This document shows, in pieces, positions 15,608-23,986 of a stretch of 64,000 nucleotides of DNA; position 1 is the first letter of the stretch; every line of letters starts with the position of its first letter. Under the pieces are notes generated by a model. The model had not been told where the DNA came from, did not search any database, and saw nothing but the letters and a program-made list of their open reading frames with translations. Position numbers and translations under genes: made by a program. Source of the DNA: Bdellovibrionales bacterium (GTDB lineage: Bacteria > Pseudomonadota > Alphaproteobacteria > UBA9219); contig JBAZRW010000004.1 in NCBI GenBank assembly GCA_041662785.1, positions 62,001-126,000 of the forward strand. The letters are read 5' to 3'.

Positions 15608-16666
15608 CTATTCTTCTTCTTCAGTTTCACTAAACAAAAGATTGGTCTGGATTGTCTTCGGCACTGTCAGTCCCAGATGCTTGTACCCCGTTTCAGTCAT
15701 CATGCGGCCACGCGGCGTGCGTTGAAGGAGTCCTTGCTGGATTAGGTAGGGCTCAATCACTTCCTCCAGCACGTCGCGCTGTTCGGACAGGGCGGCGGCG
15801 AGCGTTTCAACGCCCACGGGGCCGCCTGTGTAATGCTCGGCAATCATGCTCAAATAGCGGCGGTCCATCGCGTCAAAGCCGCGCCCGTCCACCTCAAGGC
15901 GCATAAGCGCTTGGTCGGCCAGCGCGGCATCGATGGCTGTGGCCTTTGCCACAGCGGCGAAATCGCGCACGCGCCGCAACAGGCGCCCCGCCACGCGCGG
16001 CGTGCCGCGTGAGCGCTTGGCAATCTCATTCGCGCCGTCTTGCGTGATGGCCAGCGCCAGCTTGGTGGCGGCGCGGTTGACGATGAGCGCTAATTCCTCG
16101 ACGGAATAAAACTGCAGCCGCAAAGGAATGCCAAAGCGCTCACGCAAAGGCCGCGTGATCAAACCGCTGCGCGTCGTCGCGCCGATAAGGGTAAAGGGCG
16201 GAAGGTCAATCTTGATCGAACGGGCGGCAGGCCCCTCGCCGATCATCAGGTCAAGCTGGAAGTCCTCCATCGCAGGATACAGAATTTCCTCAACGGCGGG
16301 GGAGAGGCGGTGAATCTCGTCGATAAACAGAACGTCGTGGGGCTGCAGGTTTGTCAGCAGCGCGGCAAGGTCGCCTGCGCGGGCGATCACCGGCCCCGAT
16401 GTGCCGCGAAAGCCAACGCCCAGCTCATGTGCGACGATTTGCGCCAGCGTCGTTTTGCCGAGGCCGGGCGGGCCAAAGAACAGGACGTGATCCATCGCCT
16501 GTCCGCGTCCTTTGGCGGCGTCGATAAACACGCGCAGATTGCCGCGCAACGTTTCCTGTCCGATAAAGTCGGTCAGCTTATCGGGGCGTAGCGCGACATC
16601 GTGTGCGGTGGCCTCATGCGGCACTTGTGTCGGCGTGATCAAGCGGTCAGGGGGAGGGGATGTCAT
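15608..16666 (-). CDS. ruvB: Holliday junction branch-migration ATPase RuvB
   Basis: A 352-aa AAA+ motor that drives branch migration with RuvA. It has a Walker A FFGPPGLGKTTLAQ, a Walker B LFIDEIHR, the arginine-finger region GATTRSGLITRPLRERFG, and a C-terminal winged helix (LEEVIEPYLIQQGLLQRTPRGR). Its ATG overlaps the stop of ruvA (16663-16666). Length is normal. Confidence 0.98.
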   Translation of the reverse strand: MTSPPPDRLITPTQVPHEATAHDVALRPDKLTDFIGQETLRGNLRVFIDAAKGRGQAMDHVLFFGPPGLGKTTLAQIVAHELGVGFRGTSGPVIARAGDLAALLTNLQPHDVLFIDEIHRLSPAVEEILYPAMEDFQLDLMIGEGPAARSIKIDLPPFTLIGATTRSGLITRPLRERFGIPLRLQFYSVEELALIVNRAATKLALAITQDGANEIAKRSRGTPRVAGRLLRRVRDFAAVAKATAIDAALADQALMRLEVDGRGFDAMDRRYLSMIAEHYTGGPVGVETLAAALSEQRDVLEEVIEPYLIQQGLLQRTPRGRMMTETGYKHLGLTVPKTIQTNLLFSETEEEE

Positions 16667-17286
16667 GCGGTTCCTTGCCTGTTAGACAGTTCAGCCAGCG
16701 CGGTGCGGATCAGCGCGTCGATCCGTGCGTCCGCGCCCAGCTTTTCATAGGCGGCCGAGACGGCGGCAAAGGCTTCCATTCGGCGATAGCCAAGGTTGAG
16801 CAGCGCGGAAAGCGCATCGTCGGCCACGCCGCCTTGGGGTAGGGCGGCGACTTTCGATGCGCCCAGTGAGGCGGGCAGCGCCAGATGGGCGACCTTGTCT
16901 TTTAGCTCGGTTACAATGCGAAGACCTAGCTTTGGCCCCACGCCATCGGCGGCGGTCAGTGCCGTCTTGTCGCCGGAGGCAATCGCGCCGATCAACCGTT
17001 CGGGGGACAGGATGCCAAGGATGGCCAGCGCGACTTTCGCGCCGACGCCTTGCACGGTGGTGAGGAGGCGGAACCAACCCTGTTCATTCACCTCGGCAAA
17101 GCCGAAGAGATTGATGGCGTCCTCGCGCACCTGCGTCTCGATCCATAGCGCGGCGGTGTCGCCGACCTCGCCCGCTAGGCGCAACGTGTGCGCCGAGACG
17201 GATACCAAATAGCCAACGCCCTGCACGTCAAGGATCAGGTGCGTGCCGTCGATTCTTTCGATCCGTCCTGTCAGTTTACCGATCAT
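16663..17286 (-). CDS. ruvA: Holliday junction DNA-binding protein RuvA
   Basis: A 207-aa protein that forms tetramers on Holliday junctions. It has an N-terminal OB fold (MIGKLTGRIERIDGTHLILDVQGVGYLV is the family start), tandem helix-hairpin-helix motifs (LLTTVQGVGAKVALAIL, LTAADGVGPKLGLRIV), and the C-terminal RuvB-binding domain. Its start overlaps the ruvC end by four bases. Confidence 0.97.
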   Translation of the reverse strand: MIGKLTGRIERIDGTHLILDVQGVGYLVSVSAHTLRLAGEVGDTAALWIETQVREDAINLFGFAEVNEQGWFRLLTTVQGVGAKVALAILGILSPERLIGAIASGDKTALTAADGVGPKLGLRIVTELKDKVAHLALPASLGASKVAALPQGGVADDALSALLNLGYRRMEAFAAVSAAYEKLGADARIDALIRTALAELSNRQGTA

Positions 17287-17807
17287 GCGGGCGAGCCTTC
17301 CCCTAAATGCTGAATGCCAAATGCTGAATGCTTTTTATGATGCGCATGACAAATGGCGATGGCAAGGGCATCGGCAGCGTCAGGAACTAACTTCCCCGTT
17401 TGGGGCAAAAGAAGGTTGATCATCGCCTGAATCTGGCCTTTGTCCGCGTGGCCAAAGCCTGTGACCGTTTGTTTGATGGTGTTGGCGGAATACTCGGCGA
17501 CGGCCAGCCCGGCCAAAGCCGCCGTCAGCATGGCCGCGCCCCGCGCCTGCCCCAGTTTAAGGGCCGAGGCCGCGTTTTTGTTGACAAAGGTTTCCTCAAT
17601 CGCGGCCTCATCGGGCGTATGGGCGGCGATGATTTGATTAAGCCCTTCCGCCAGAACCTTAAGCCGCTCGGCCATCGGCAAGGTCGGGTCGGGATTAATC
17701 CGCCCCGCCGCCAGAAAGGACAGGCGGTTATCCTCTTGCCGGATCACGCCCCATCCCGTGTGGCGCAGGCCCGGATCAATCCCCAAGATGCAGCGAATCA
17801 CTTTCAT
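17283..17807 (-). CDS. ruvC: Crossover junction endodeoxyribonuclease RuvC
   Basis: A 174-aa resolvase. The catalytic acidic residues are visible: Asp11 in LGIDPGLRHTGWG, the Glu pair in AAIEETFVNKNAASALKLGQARGA, and Asp in PDAADALAIAICHAHHKK. I chose the ATG at 17807 since it precedes the conserved start; the longer frame to 17879 would add a non-family hydrophobic stretch. The C-terminal ~14 residues after HHKK are encoded by a 14-bp tandem repeat and are not conserved. Confidence 0.96.
   Translation of the reverse strand: MKVIRCILGIDPGLRHTGWGVIRQEDNRLSFLAAGRINPDPTLPMAERLKVLAEGLNQIIAAHTPDEAAIEETFVNKNAASALKLGQARGAAMLTAALAGLAVAEYSANTIKQTVTGFGHADKGQIQAMINLLLPQTGKLVPDAADALAIAICHAHHKKHSAFGIQHLGEGSPA
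17305..17332. repeat. 14-bp tandem repeat in the ruvC 3' end
   Basis: AAATGCTGAATGCC and AAATGCTGAATGCT lie in tandem within the last codons of ruvC (encoding HSAFGIQHL). A repeat of this style with nothing inserted may be an empty or decayed counterpart of the repeat clusters that flank the four-helix-bundle gene. Confidence 0.7.
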
Positions 17808-17877
17808 AAAAGAGAGGATAGGCGGTTTGCTCCGTGGGGGCAAAAGAAGAACAAAGAAGAATAAAATAAAAGAGGGC

Positions 17878-17915
17878 AAAAAAACACCGCCGCAGGGAGG
17901 TCATCGCTGCGGCGG
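17878..17915 (-). terminator. Terminator of the 52-aa small gene
   Basis: On the minus strand CCGCCGCAG (17907-17915) and CTGCGGCGG (17887-17895) form a 9-bp stem with an 11-base loop, followed by TGTTTTTT. It lies between the small ORF and ruvC, so that ORF is a separate transcript. Confidence 0.85.
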
Positions 17916-17948
17916 CGGGTAGGGCGGGGATTCCCGCCTGAATGACGC

Positions 17949-18107
17949 TTAGATATGAAGTTGTTTTGGATTAAGCCTTTGTCCTTTTTTGCCCGCATGA
18001 GGCTGTGAGGAGCTGGGAGAAACAAACTCACGCGCTGCGCGTTGAAAGGGCGTTTTTGAGGGCAGCTTGAAATCCGGTTGGATTCCGCCGTGAAATAAAC
18101 TTGTCAT
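17949..18107 (-). CDS. Small basic protein of unknown function (52 aa)
   Basis: The reading frame begins MTSLFHGGIQPDFKLPSK and ends KKGQRLNPKQLHI. It has an excellent ribosome-binding site (GGGAGG, 18114-18119) six bases before the ATG, a stem-loop immediately upstream, a TATGAT -10-like box at 18168-18173, and its own strong terminator at 17878-17915. It is basic and rich in Ser/Pro/Gln with no membrane segment. I do not recognise a family. The complete transcription-unit layout is the main argument that it is real; alternatively the transcript is a small RNA with an incidental ORF. Confidence 0.6.
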   Translation of the reverse strand: MTSLFHGGIQPDFKLPSKTPFQRAAREFVSPSSSQPHAGKKGQRLNPKQLHI

Positions 18108-18113
18108 CTTAAA

Positions 18114-18173
18114 CCTCCCTTCCGGCACGAAGCCGGAGAATTATCCATTGAACTCGACTATGCCCCCATCATA
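18114..18173 (-). promoter_or_regulatory. Leader with hairpin and Shine-Dalgarno for the 52-aa gene
   Basis: On the minus strand a TATGAT (-10-like, 18168-18173) is followed by a leader in which CCGGC (18132-18136) pairs with GCCGG (18122-18126) around the loop TTCGT. This stem ends three bases before GGGAGG (18114-18119). I see no good -35. The hairpin next to the ribosome-binding site could tune translation. Confidence 0.45.
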
Positions 18174-18313
18174 GCGCGAAAAGGTTAGGATTGGGTTGAT
18201 CTTGGATAAAATACCGGCTTTCTTTTCTTGGCAATTTGTTTACCATAAGGGTGGAAGGGATGGATTGCGGCGAAAGTGTTTCTTGCCGTTTTATTCTAGC
18301 CCTACCCTTTTAG

Positions 18314-18468
18314 CGTCATCCCGTACGAAGAGATGCGTGAGCATCGCGTAGATACGGGACCCAGTTGAAAGCTGTTGTATTCTGTAAGCACCTTTAAATA
18401 TCGTCCCCAGTCCTCTGGGTCCCGCATCTTCGCCTAGCGCTTCGCGCAAGGCTTCGCGCGGGATGACG
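18314..18468. repeat. Palindromic intergenic repeat (composite)
   Basis: The ends are CGTCATCCCG and CGGGATGACG. The inner arms GATACGGGACCCAG and CTGGGTCCCGCATC also pair, with an AT-rich centre. It lies between the small gene and nfeD. Confidence 0.75.
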
Positions 18469-18511
18469 AAAGGAAGACGTTCCCTGAACCCTGAACTTTT
18501 AGGACATTTGC

Positions 18512-18964
18512 ATGATCGATCTTTTCTGGTGGCACTGGGCGCTTGTCGGGTTTGGCTTTATTCTGGCCGAGCTTTTGCTGCCCGCCTTTGTCCTGATTTG
18601 GTTTGGTCTTGGCGGCTTTTTGGTGATGGCCGCGCTGCTGCTTTTGTCCTCGCTTTCTCTCGCCGCGCAATTGCTGGTCTGGACTCTCTCATCGATTGGT
18701 ATGATGCTGCTCTGGTTCCGCGTTTTCAGGCGCGGGAGCCATAAAAGCCTTATTGGCCGTTCCTCGGCCAACCTTGTGGGCGAGATTGGCATGATCGCGG
18801 AAGGGGTCGCGCCGTTCAAAGCGGGCAAAGTGCGTTTCCAAAAACCTATCGTTGGCTCTGATCTGTGGGACTGCATGGCTGACGAAGAAATCATCGCGGG
18901 CACGCGCGTGCGCGTCGAAAGCGTCGAAGGTAACTCTGTCATTGTCAAAAAACTGGAAGGATAA
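18512..18964 (+). CDS. NfeD-like membrane protein
   Basis: A 150-aa protein with two to three N-terminal transmembrane segments (about residues 8-30, 32-50 and 52-70) and a C-terminal OB-fold domain (LVGEIGMIAEGVAPFKAGKV ... VESVEGNSVIVKKL). NfeD proteins pair with SPFH/stomatin-like proteins in membrane quality control. The gene for such a partner starts five bases after this one ends, so they form an operon. Confidence 0.88.
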   Translation: MIDLFWWHWALVGFGFILAELLLPAFVLIWFGLGGFLVMAALLLLSSLSLAAQLLVWTLSSIGMMLLWFRVFRRGSHKSLIGRSSANLVGEIGMIAEGVAPFKAGKVRFQKPIVGSDLWDCMADEEIIAGTRVRVESVEGNSVIVKKLEG

Positions 18965-18969
18965 CCGCC

Positions 18970-19830
18970 ATGAACCCCTCACTGATTTTCGTTATTGCGC
19001 TTTTCATTTTTGTGTTTGTCACGTTGGCGAAGGGTATCCGCATCGTCCCGCAGGGCGAGGAGTGGATTATCGAGCGCCTTGGCAAATACAATGAAACCTT
19101 TATGCCTGGCCTGAACATCATGATCCCCTATATCGACCGCGTGTCGCAACGGGTGGTGACCAAGGACGTGCTGCTTGACGTGCAGGAACAGGAAGTGATC
19201 ACGAAGGATAACGCCGTGATCCTGACAAATGCGATTGCCTTTGTGAAGGTGACCGATCCGGTTAAGGCCGTGTACGGCGTCGTCGATTTTGCGGGCGCGA
19301 TCCGCTATCTGATTATGACCACGTTGCGTTCGATTGTGGGCGAGATGGAACTTGATCAAGCGCTGTCCTCCCGCGATCAGATCAAGACGCGCCTTCGCGA
19401 GTCCATTGCCGACGAGGTTCTGGATTGGGGCCTGACCGTTCGCTCGGTTGAGATTCAGGACATCAAACCTTCGCCTACTATGCAAAAGGCGATGGAGCTG
19501 CAAGCCTCAGCCGAGCGCGAACGTAAGGCGACGGTGACGAAGGCCGAAGGCGATAAGCAGGCCGCGATTTTGCAAGCGGAAGCGCGGCTGGAATCCTCGC
19601 GCCGCGATGCGGAGGCACAGATTGTTCTGGCCGATGCCTCGGCGAAGGCGATTCAAATGGTCATGCAGGCCTCTGCCGGAGCCGACACCTCGCTCGCCTA
19701 TTTGCTGGGCGAGAAATACATTCGCTCGATGGAGAAAATGGCGACCTCGCAAAATGCCAAAACGATCCTTTTGCCCGCCGATATCCAGGATACCGTGCGC
19801 GGCCTGATGGGGCGGATGAGAGGGGCGTAA
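18970..19830 (+). CDS. qmcA: SPFH/Band-7 domain protein (QmcA/paraslipin type)
   Basis: A 286-aa stomatin-like protein with an N-terminal membrane anchor (FVIALFIFVFVTLAKGI), the SPFH domain (VPQGEEWIIERLGKYNETFMPG, then VLLDVQEQEVITKDN), and a C-terminal Ala/Glu/Arg coiled coil (residues ~190-240) for oligomerisation. These proteins form large membrane assemblies with NfeD partners and often associate with FtsH-type proteolysis. The pairing with the preceding nfeD supports this. Confidence 0.9.
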   Translation: MNPSLIFVIALFIFVFVTLAKGIRIVPQGEEWIIERLGKYNETFMPGLNIMIPYIDRVSQRVVTKDVLLDVQEQEVITKDNAVILTNAIAFVKVTDPVKAVYGVVDFAGAIRYLIMTTLRSIVGEMELDQALSSRDQIKTRLRESIADEVLDWGLTVRSVEIQDIKPSPTMQKAMELQASAERERKATVTKAEGDKQAAILQAEARLESSRRDAEAQIVLADASAKAIQMVMQASAGADTSLAYLLGEKYIRSMEKMATSQNAKTILLPADIQDTVRGLMGRMRGA

Positions 19831-19937
19831 AAGGCTCTTTTATCCTTCCAAACGCCTATTTTCATGCCCATGCCGTAGGGCGTTAGGGCAACAGGCGCCT
19901 GCTTAATGAAAGCGAAGACGGCGTGGCCGTTCGCTCG

Positions 19938-20942
19938 TCATTGAGTAAGAATTCTCGGCGCAAAGTAATGGGCAGCGCTGGCAAGAAAGCCTGTGGAATG
20001 TACGGGGGGAAGGCTTGGCTGTTCTGGTTGCGGCTTGGTCAGCGGGAGCATAATGGCTAGCGCAGACCCGTACCTGTCTTGAACAGCCTTGATGGATTTA
20101 GCTTTTTCAATTTCATTCATAACCTTATCGGCCTCCTTGGCAGACATGACCCCTTGAACCGACCGATAGACTTGTTCGCGTTCGTTGTTGCTAAAAGGGT
20201 TGCCAATATGCTGATCCAAGGTTTGGCGCACATCCTTATACCCCTCTCCCACAATACGAAAGTTAGGCGTGTTTTTTGTTTCGGCGATAACCGTATAGGC
20301 GTTATAAAAATCACGTGCCGTAAGAGTGCCTGATACCTTTGGATTATCCTCCATATTTCGAAGCATGGATACCACGTCGAATTGTGATGTGGTTTCGTTT
20401 GCGGAGGACATCGTCACCACGGTTGATCCCTTGGGCAGCGCGTTTGCGCTGGGAAGGCCAGAGCCTGAATGACAAGGCAAAACGACCAGATCGACAGGGT
20501 TACCCCTTGCCGCATGCGCGACTGTTTTATAAAAGATATCGCCGTCCATGGTGTTGTACCCATCGTTATAGAAAACGAATTTGCCGTTTATTATATCGCC
20601 ATGAGCCATCATAACGATCGTGGTGTGGTCATTAATAATGTCAGGTTTTTCTAAGCTTTCTTTAATTTCCTTTAAGCTGAGTGGGTCGGAACCATTCCCG
20701 ATGACAACTGTTTTTGCGCCGACGGACGTGAATGTGCCTTCGGTGAGGTCTGTAAAGACTTTTCCAAAGAAGGCATTAGGCATGGAAATAAGGACGATGT
20801 CATGGATCTGCGCAGCGAGATCGGCTTGGGCCTTCGGCGCCATGACTGTTGTGCCTTTGACAGCGCAACCTGAGGCAACAGCCGTCAAAGAAAGCGCGAT
20901 GAGCTTAAACACAAAAGATTTAACATTATAATTTATTGTCAC
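19938..20942 (-). CDS. Lipoprotein with caspase-like (clan CD) His/Cys dyad
   Basis: A 334-aa protein with a lipoprotein signal peptide (FKLIALSLTAVASGC, Cys26). The core contains VMMAHGDI (His114) and, about 43 residues later, DLVVLPCHSGSG (Cys157). Each follows a hydrophobic beta strand, the arrangement of caspase/CHAT-type clan CD cysteine peptidases. No other domain is recognised; the C-terminal half is helical and charged. The gene stands alone, is lower in GC than its neighbours, and is divergent from tsaD. The protease assignment is inferred from the dyad only; the substrate is unknown. Confidence 0.65.
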   Translation of the reverse strand: MTINYNVKSFVFKLIALSLTAVASGCAVKGTTVMAPKAQADLAAQIHDIVLISMPNAFFGKVFTDLTEGTFTSVGAKTVVIGNGSDPLSLKEIKESLEKPDIINDHTTIVMMAHGDIINGKFVFYNDGYNTMDGDIFYKTVAHAARGNPVDLVVLPCHSGSGLPSANALPKGSTVVTMSSANETTSQFDVVSMLRNMEDNPKVSGTLTARDFYNAYTVIAETKNTPNFRIVGEGYKDVRQTLDQHIGNPFSNNEREQVYRSVQGVMSAKEADKVMNEIEKAKSIKAVQDRYGSALAIMLPLTKPQPEQPSLPPVHSTGFLASAAHYFAPRILTQ

Positions 20943-21469
20943 AAGCGATTGGCCTTATATTTCTTGTAAAAACACGAAGCAATGGGTTGGTTTATCCAGA
21001 CAGACACGTGTAAAAACTATCGACATAATGTCTTTAGCTAAAAAACATGTTCCCGTATACTACCATAATACCCGTACGAAAAAAATACATTCATCCGCCT
21101 TCGCTGCTACGGCGTGACGGGAGGCGCGAAGAGAAAGTTTTCTGGGATGACGGAAGACGGAAATTTGAGATTGAGTTTCTTCCCTTTGAACGCCTTTTTC
21201 ACCCCCAAGAACCGACGTCGGCCAGACCCGTCCTTTAGAATGCCTTTTGCGGGCGTTTTAAGGGGTGCTGGACGCGCTATCTTGACCCTTCCGCTACCAC
21301 CCTAGCGCAGGAATTTACCCCCTCTCAAATTGCCTTAAAACACACAGAAACGCTATGCCTTTTTGGGTTCGAAACAACCCAAAAATTAACCATAACGCTC
21401 CCTTCTTTTCGCATAGGGATGACAAGGCGGGGAGGCTATGCGAAAAGGTTGTCTTAAGGGAGAAACCAT
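20943..21469. other. Intergenic region with a perfect hairpin before tsaD
   Basis: No gene is supported. TTTTTGGGTT (21360-21369) pairs perfectly with AACCCAAAAA (21376-21385), a bidirectional terminator-like hairpin about 85 bases before tsaD. The remainder is AT-rich near 20950-21100 and shows nothing else I can name. Confidence 0.5.
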
Positions 21470-22876
21470 TTGCTCGTTCTCGGCATAGAAACCAGTTGTG
21501 ATGAAACGGCGTGCGGCATCGTGACCGATCAGGGCGCGGGGCAGGCGCGTGTTCTGGCGCATGTTGTGGCGACGCAGTTTGACGAGCATCGCCCCTATGG
21601 CGGCGTCGTGCCGGAAATCGCGGCGCGTGCGCACTTGGGCAAAATCGATGAGGTCGTGCGCCGCGCTTTGTCGGATGCGAACGTGACGTTGGATCAAATT
21701 GACGGTATCGCGGCGACGTGCGGGCCGGGCCTTATCGGTGGCGTGATGGTCGGCGCGATGACGGGCAAGGCTTTGGCCGCCGTGTCGGGCAAGCCGTTTA
21801 TCGCGATCAATCATCTTGAGGCGCATGCGCTGACCGCGCGGCTCACGCATGACGTGCCGTTTCCCTATCTGCTGCTTTTGGTGTCGGGCGGGCATTGCCA
21901 GCTTGCGCTCGCCGAGGGCGTGGGGCGCTTTCGCCGCCTTGGCACGACGCTGGATGATGCGGTGGGCGAGTGCTTTGATAAAAGCGCGAAGCTGCTGGGC
22001 CTTGGCTATCCGGGCGGGCCTCTTTTAGAAAAAGCAGCGGCAGGTGGCAATCCCAAGGCCTTTGATCTGCCGCGCCCGATGATGGGGCGCGAGGGCTGCG
22101 ACTTTTCTTTTTCCGGCCTAAAGACGGCGGTGCGTCTGGCGGTGGATGCGCAGAAAAAAATTATTCCATCGTCAGAAGATGATGCATGGTGTGAAACAAA
22201 AACAACACCGTCATTCCGGCGACCTGTCGCGCCGAAGCTGCGAAGCAGCGTAGGGGGAAAGCCGGAATCCAGCTGCGCCGCGTCCGCGGCGCAAGAGAGC
22301 CTTTTGCCTCGCGGACGCTCGGCGCTGGATCCCGCTTTTCAGCGGGATGACGCGTGTGTTAGGGACAACAAAACGCCCAAGCCTTTGTCCGAAACCTTTG
22401 TGGCCAATATGGCCGCCAGCCTGCAGGCCGCGATTGCGGCGATCCTTGTGGATCGTACACGGCATGCGTTTAAGGCGGTGGAAGGGATATCCGACAACAA
22501 TCCCGTCACTCCCGCGAAAGCGGGAGTCCCGTTTGTTTTAACAAGTAAACGGGATCCCCGCTTTGCCCTTTCGCCCGCCGCAAGAGCGGCGGGACGAGGG
22601 CGCGGGGATGACGAAAAAGAGTTAAGTCAGCCCGTTACGGCTCTTGTGGTGGGCGGCGGCGTGGCGGCGAACGAGGCCATTCGCACGGCGCTCACGGCGC
22701 TGGCCGCCGAAAACGGCGTGCCTTTTCTTGCGCCGCCGGTTTCCCTTTGTACCGATAACGGCGTGATGATAGCATGGGCGGGGCTTGAGCGCTTGCGCCT
22801 TGGCCTTACCGACGGGCTTGATTTCCGCGCACGGCCACGGTGGCCTCTGGATGAGATGAAAAAGGAAACAGCATGA
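21470..22876 (+). CDS. tsaD: tRNA N6-adenosine threonylcarbamoyltransferase TsaD with two in-frame palindromic insertions
   Basis: TsaD makes t6A at position 37 of ANN-decoding tRNAs with TsaB/TsaE. It starts at TTG 21470 (MLVLGIETSCDETACG) with AAGGGAG at 21455-21461 upstream. The metal motif is intact (NHLEAHA, His115 and His119), as are VSGGHCQL, DFSFSGLKTAVRLAV and VVGGGVAANEAIR. At 468 aa it is over 100 residues longer than usual. The excess is two blocks, about residues 247-294 and 345-382, encoded by palindromic repeats (22209-22352, 22504-22613) of the same family found intergenically. No stop or frameshift results. Both sit between conserved segments, so the enzyme may be functional with surface loops. 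The gene is normally essential. Confidence 0.95.
   Translation: MLVLGIETSCDETACGIVTDQGAGQARVLAHVVATQFDEHRPYGGVVPEIAARAHLGKIDEVVRRALSDANVTLDQIDGIAATCGPGLIGGVMVGAMTGKALAAVSGKPFIAINHLEAHALTARLTHDVPFPYLLLLVSGGHCQLALAEGVGRFRRLGTTLDDAVGECFDKSAKLLGLGYPGGPLLEKAAAGGNPKAFDLPRPMMGREGCDFSFSGLKTAVRLAVDAQKKIIPSSEDDAWCETKTTPSFRRPVAPKLRSSVGGKPESSCAASAAQESLLPRGRSALDPAFQRDDACVRDNKTPKPLSETFVANMAASLQAAIAAILVDRTRHAFKAVEGISDNNPVTPAKAGVPFVLTSKRDPRFALSPAARAAGRGRGDDEKELSQPVTALVVGGGVAANEAIRTALTALAAENGVPFLAPPVSLCTDNGVMIAWAGLERLRLGLTDGLDFRARPRWPLDEMKKETA
22209..22352 (+). repeat. Palindromic repeat inside the tsaD coding sequence (1)
   Basis: This 144-bp block starts CGTCATTCCGG and ends CGGGATGACG, like the intergenic repeats. 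It contains a module (22222-22250) whose reverse complement occurs, 29 of 29 bases, at 38080-38108. It is a multiple of three long and leaves the frame open, encoding an Arg/Ser-rich segment. Confidence 0.9.
22504..22613 (+). repeat. Palindromic repeat inside the tsaD coding sequence (2)
   Basis: This 110-bp block starts CGTCACTCCCGCG and ends GCGGGGATGACG. Its right part is the nested module CGCCCGCCGCAAGAGCGGCG seen also near 12400, 32120 and 36610. Translation passes through it in frame (PAKAGVPF ... SPAARAAGRGRGDDE). Confidence 0.9.
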
Positions 22877-23877
22877 CTCAATTTCAGCATTTTGGCGTGA
22901 TCGGTGGCGGCGCGTGGGGCACGGCGCTGGCGCAAGCGCTTATCCGCGCGGGGCGCGACGTGACGCTTTGGGCGCGTGAGGCCGAGGTGGTGGATGCCAT
23001 CAACAACGCTCATGAAAATTCTGTTTATCTGCCCAACGTGCCGTTGGATGAAAAGCTGAAAGCCACCGCCGATCTGGCCGTGCTTGGTGCGTGCGAGGCG
23101 TGGCTGTTGGTCACGCCCGTACAGCATACGCGGGGCGTGTGTGCGCAACTTGATGCCGTTGCTGCTTCACGTTCCATCCCCATCGTGCTTTGCTCCAAGG
23201 GCATAGAGATGGGCACGCTGAAATTCCCTTCGACCGTGGTGAGCGAGGCTCTGGCGGGGCAACCCGTCGCGGTGTTGTCGGGGCCAAGTTTTGCTCTTGA
23301 GGTTGCCAAGGACATGCCGACGGCGGTGACGTTGGCGTGTGAGGACGAAGCGTTGGGCGCGGCGCTGTGCCAAGCGATTAGCTCTCGCACCTTTCGCCCC
23401 TATGGCAGCGCGGATGTGCTGGGCGCACAAATAGGGGGCGCGATTAAGAATGTGCTGGCCGTGGCGACGGGCATTGCATCGGGTTGCGGCATGGGCGAAG
23501 ACGCTCGCGCCGCCCTGATCACGCGCGGCCTTGCCGAGATGATGCGTCTTGGCGCGGCCTTGGGCGCGAAGGCCGAAACGCTGATGGGGCTGTCGGGCCT
23601 TGGCGATCTGGTTTTAACCTGCTCCTCCACGCAATCGCGCAATATGTCGCTGGGCATGGCCTTGGGGCAGGGGCGCAAGCTGGCCGACATTTTGGCCGAG
23701 CGTAAAAGCGTGGCTGAGGGCGTGCCCACGGCAGCCTCGGCGGCGGCGCTGGCGCAGCTTAAGGGCGTGGATATGCCGATTGTGCAGGCCGTGGACGCCA
23801 TCTTGAACAAAGGCGCGCGCGTGGACGACGTCATCGCGGGCCTTCTGGCAAGACCGCTGAAGGCGGAGAGAAGTTAA
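22873..23877 (+). CDS. gpsA: Glycerol-3-phosphate dehydrogenase [NAD(P)+]
   Basis: A 334-aa enzyme reducing dihydroxyacetone phosphate to sn-glycerol-3-phosphate for phospholipid synthesis. It has a Rossmann motif GVIGGGAWGTALAQ, the substrate-site segments LCSKGIEM and VLSGPSFALEV, and the catalytic lysine in GAQIGGAIKNVLAVATGI. NAD(P) specificity is not decided by the sequence I can read. Its ATG overlaps the tsaD stop (22873-22876), the common tsaD-gpsA order. Confidence 0.97.
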   Translation: MTQFQHFGVIGGGAWGTALAQALIRAGRDVTLWAREAEVVDAINNAHENSVYLPNVPLDEKLKATADLAVLGACEAWLLVTPVQHTRGVCAQLDAVAASRSIPIVLCSKGIEMGTLKFPSTVVSEALAGQPVAVLSGPSFALEVAKDMPTAVTLACEDEALGAALCQAISSRTFRPYGSADVLGAQIGGAIKNVLAVATGIASGCGMGEDARAALITRGLAEMMRLGAALGAKAETLMGLSGLGDLVLTCSSTQSRNMSLGMALGQGRKLADILAERKSVAEGVPTAASAAALAQLKGVDMPIVQAVDAILNKGARVDDVIAGLLARPLKAERS

Positions 23878-23986
23878 CAAAACTTCTATGGTTAACGGGT
23901 GACGAAAGTATTTAGTTGTCTCTAAAATTTGATAATGTGCCTCCCTCAATCAGTTTTGTTTGAATTATTGCCAACGGAGAAAAAAC

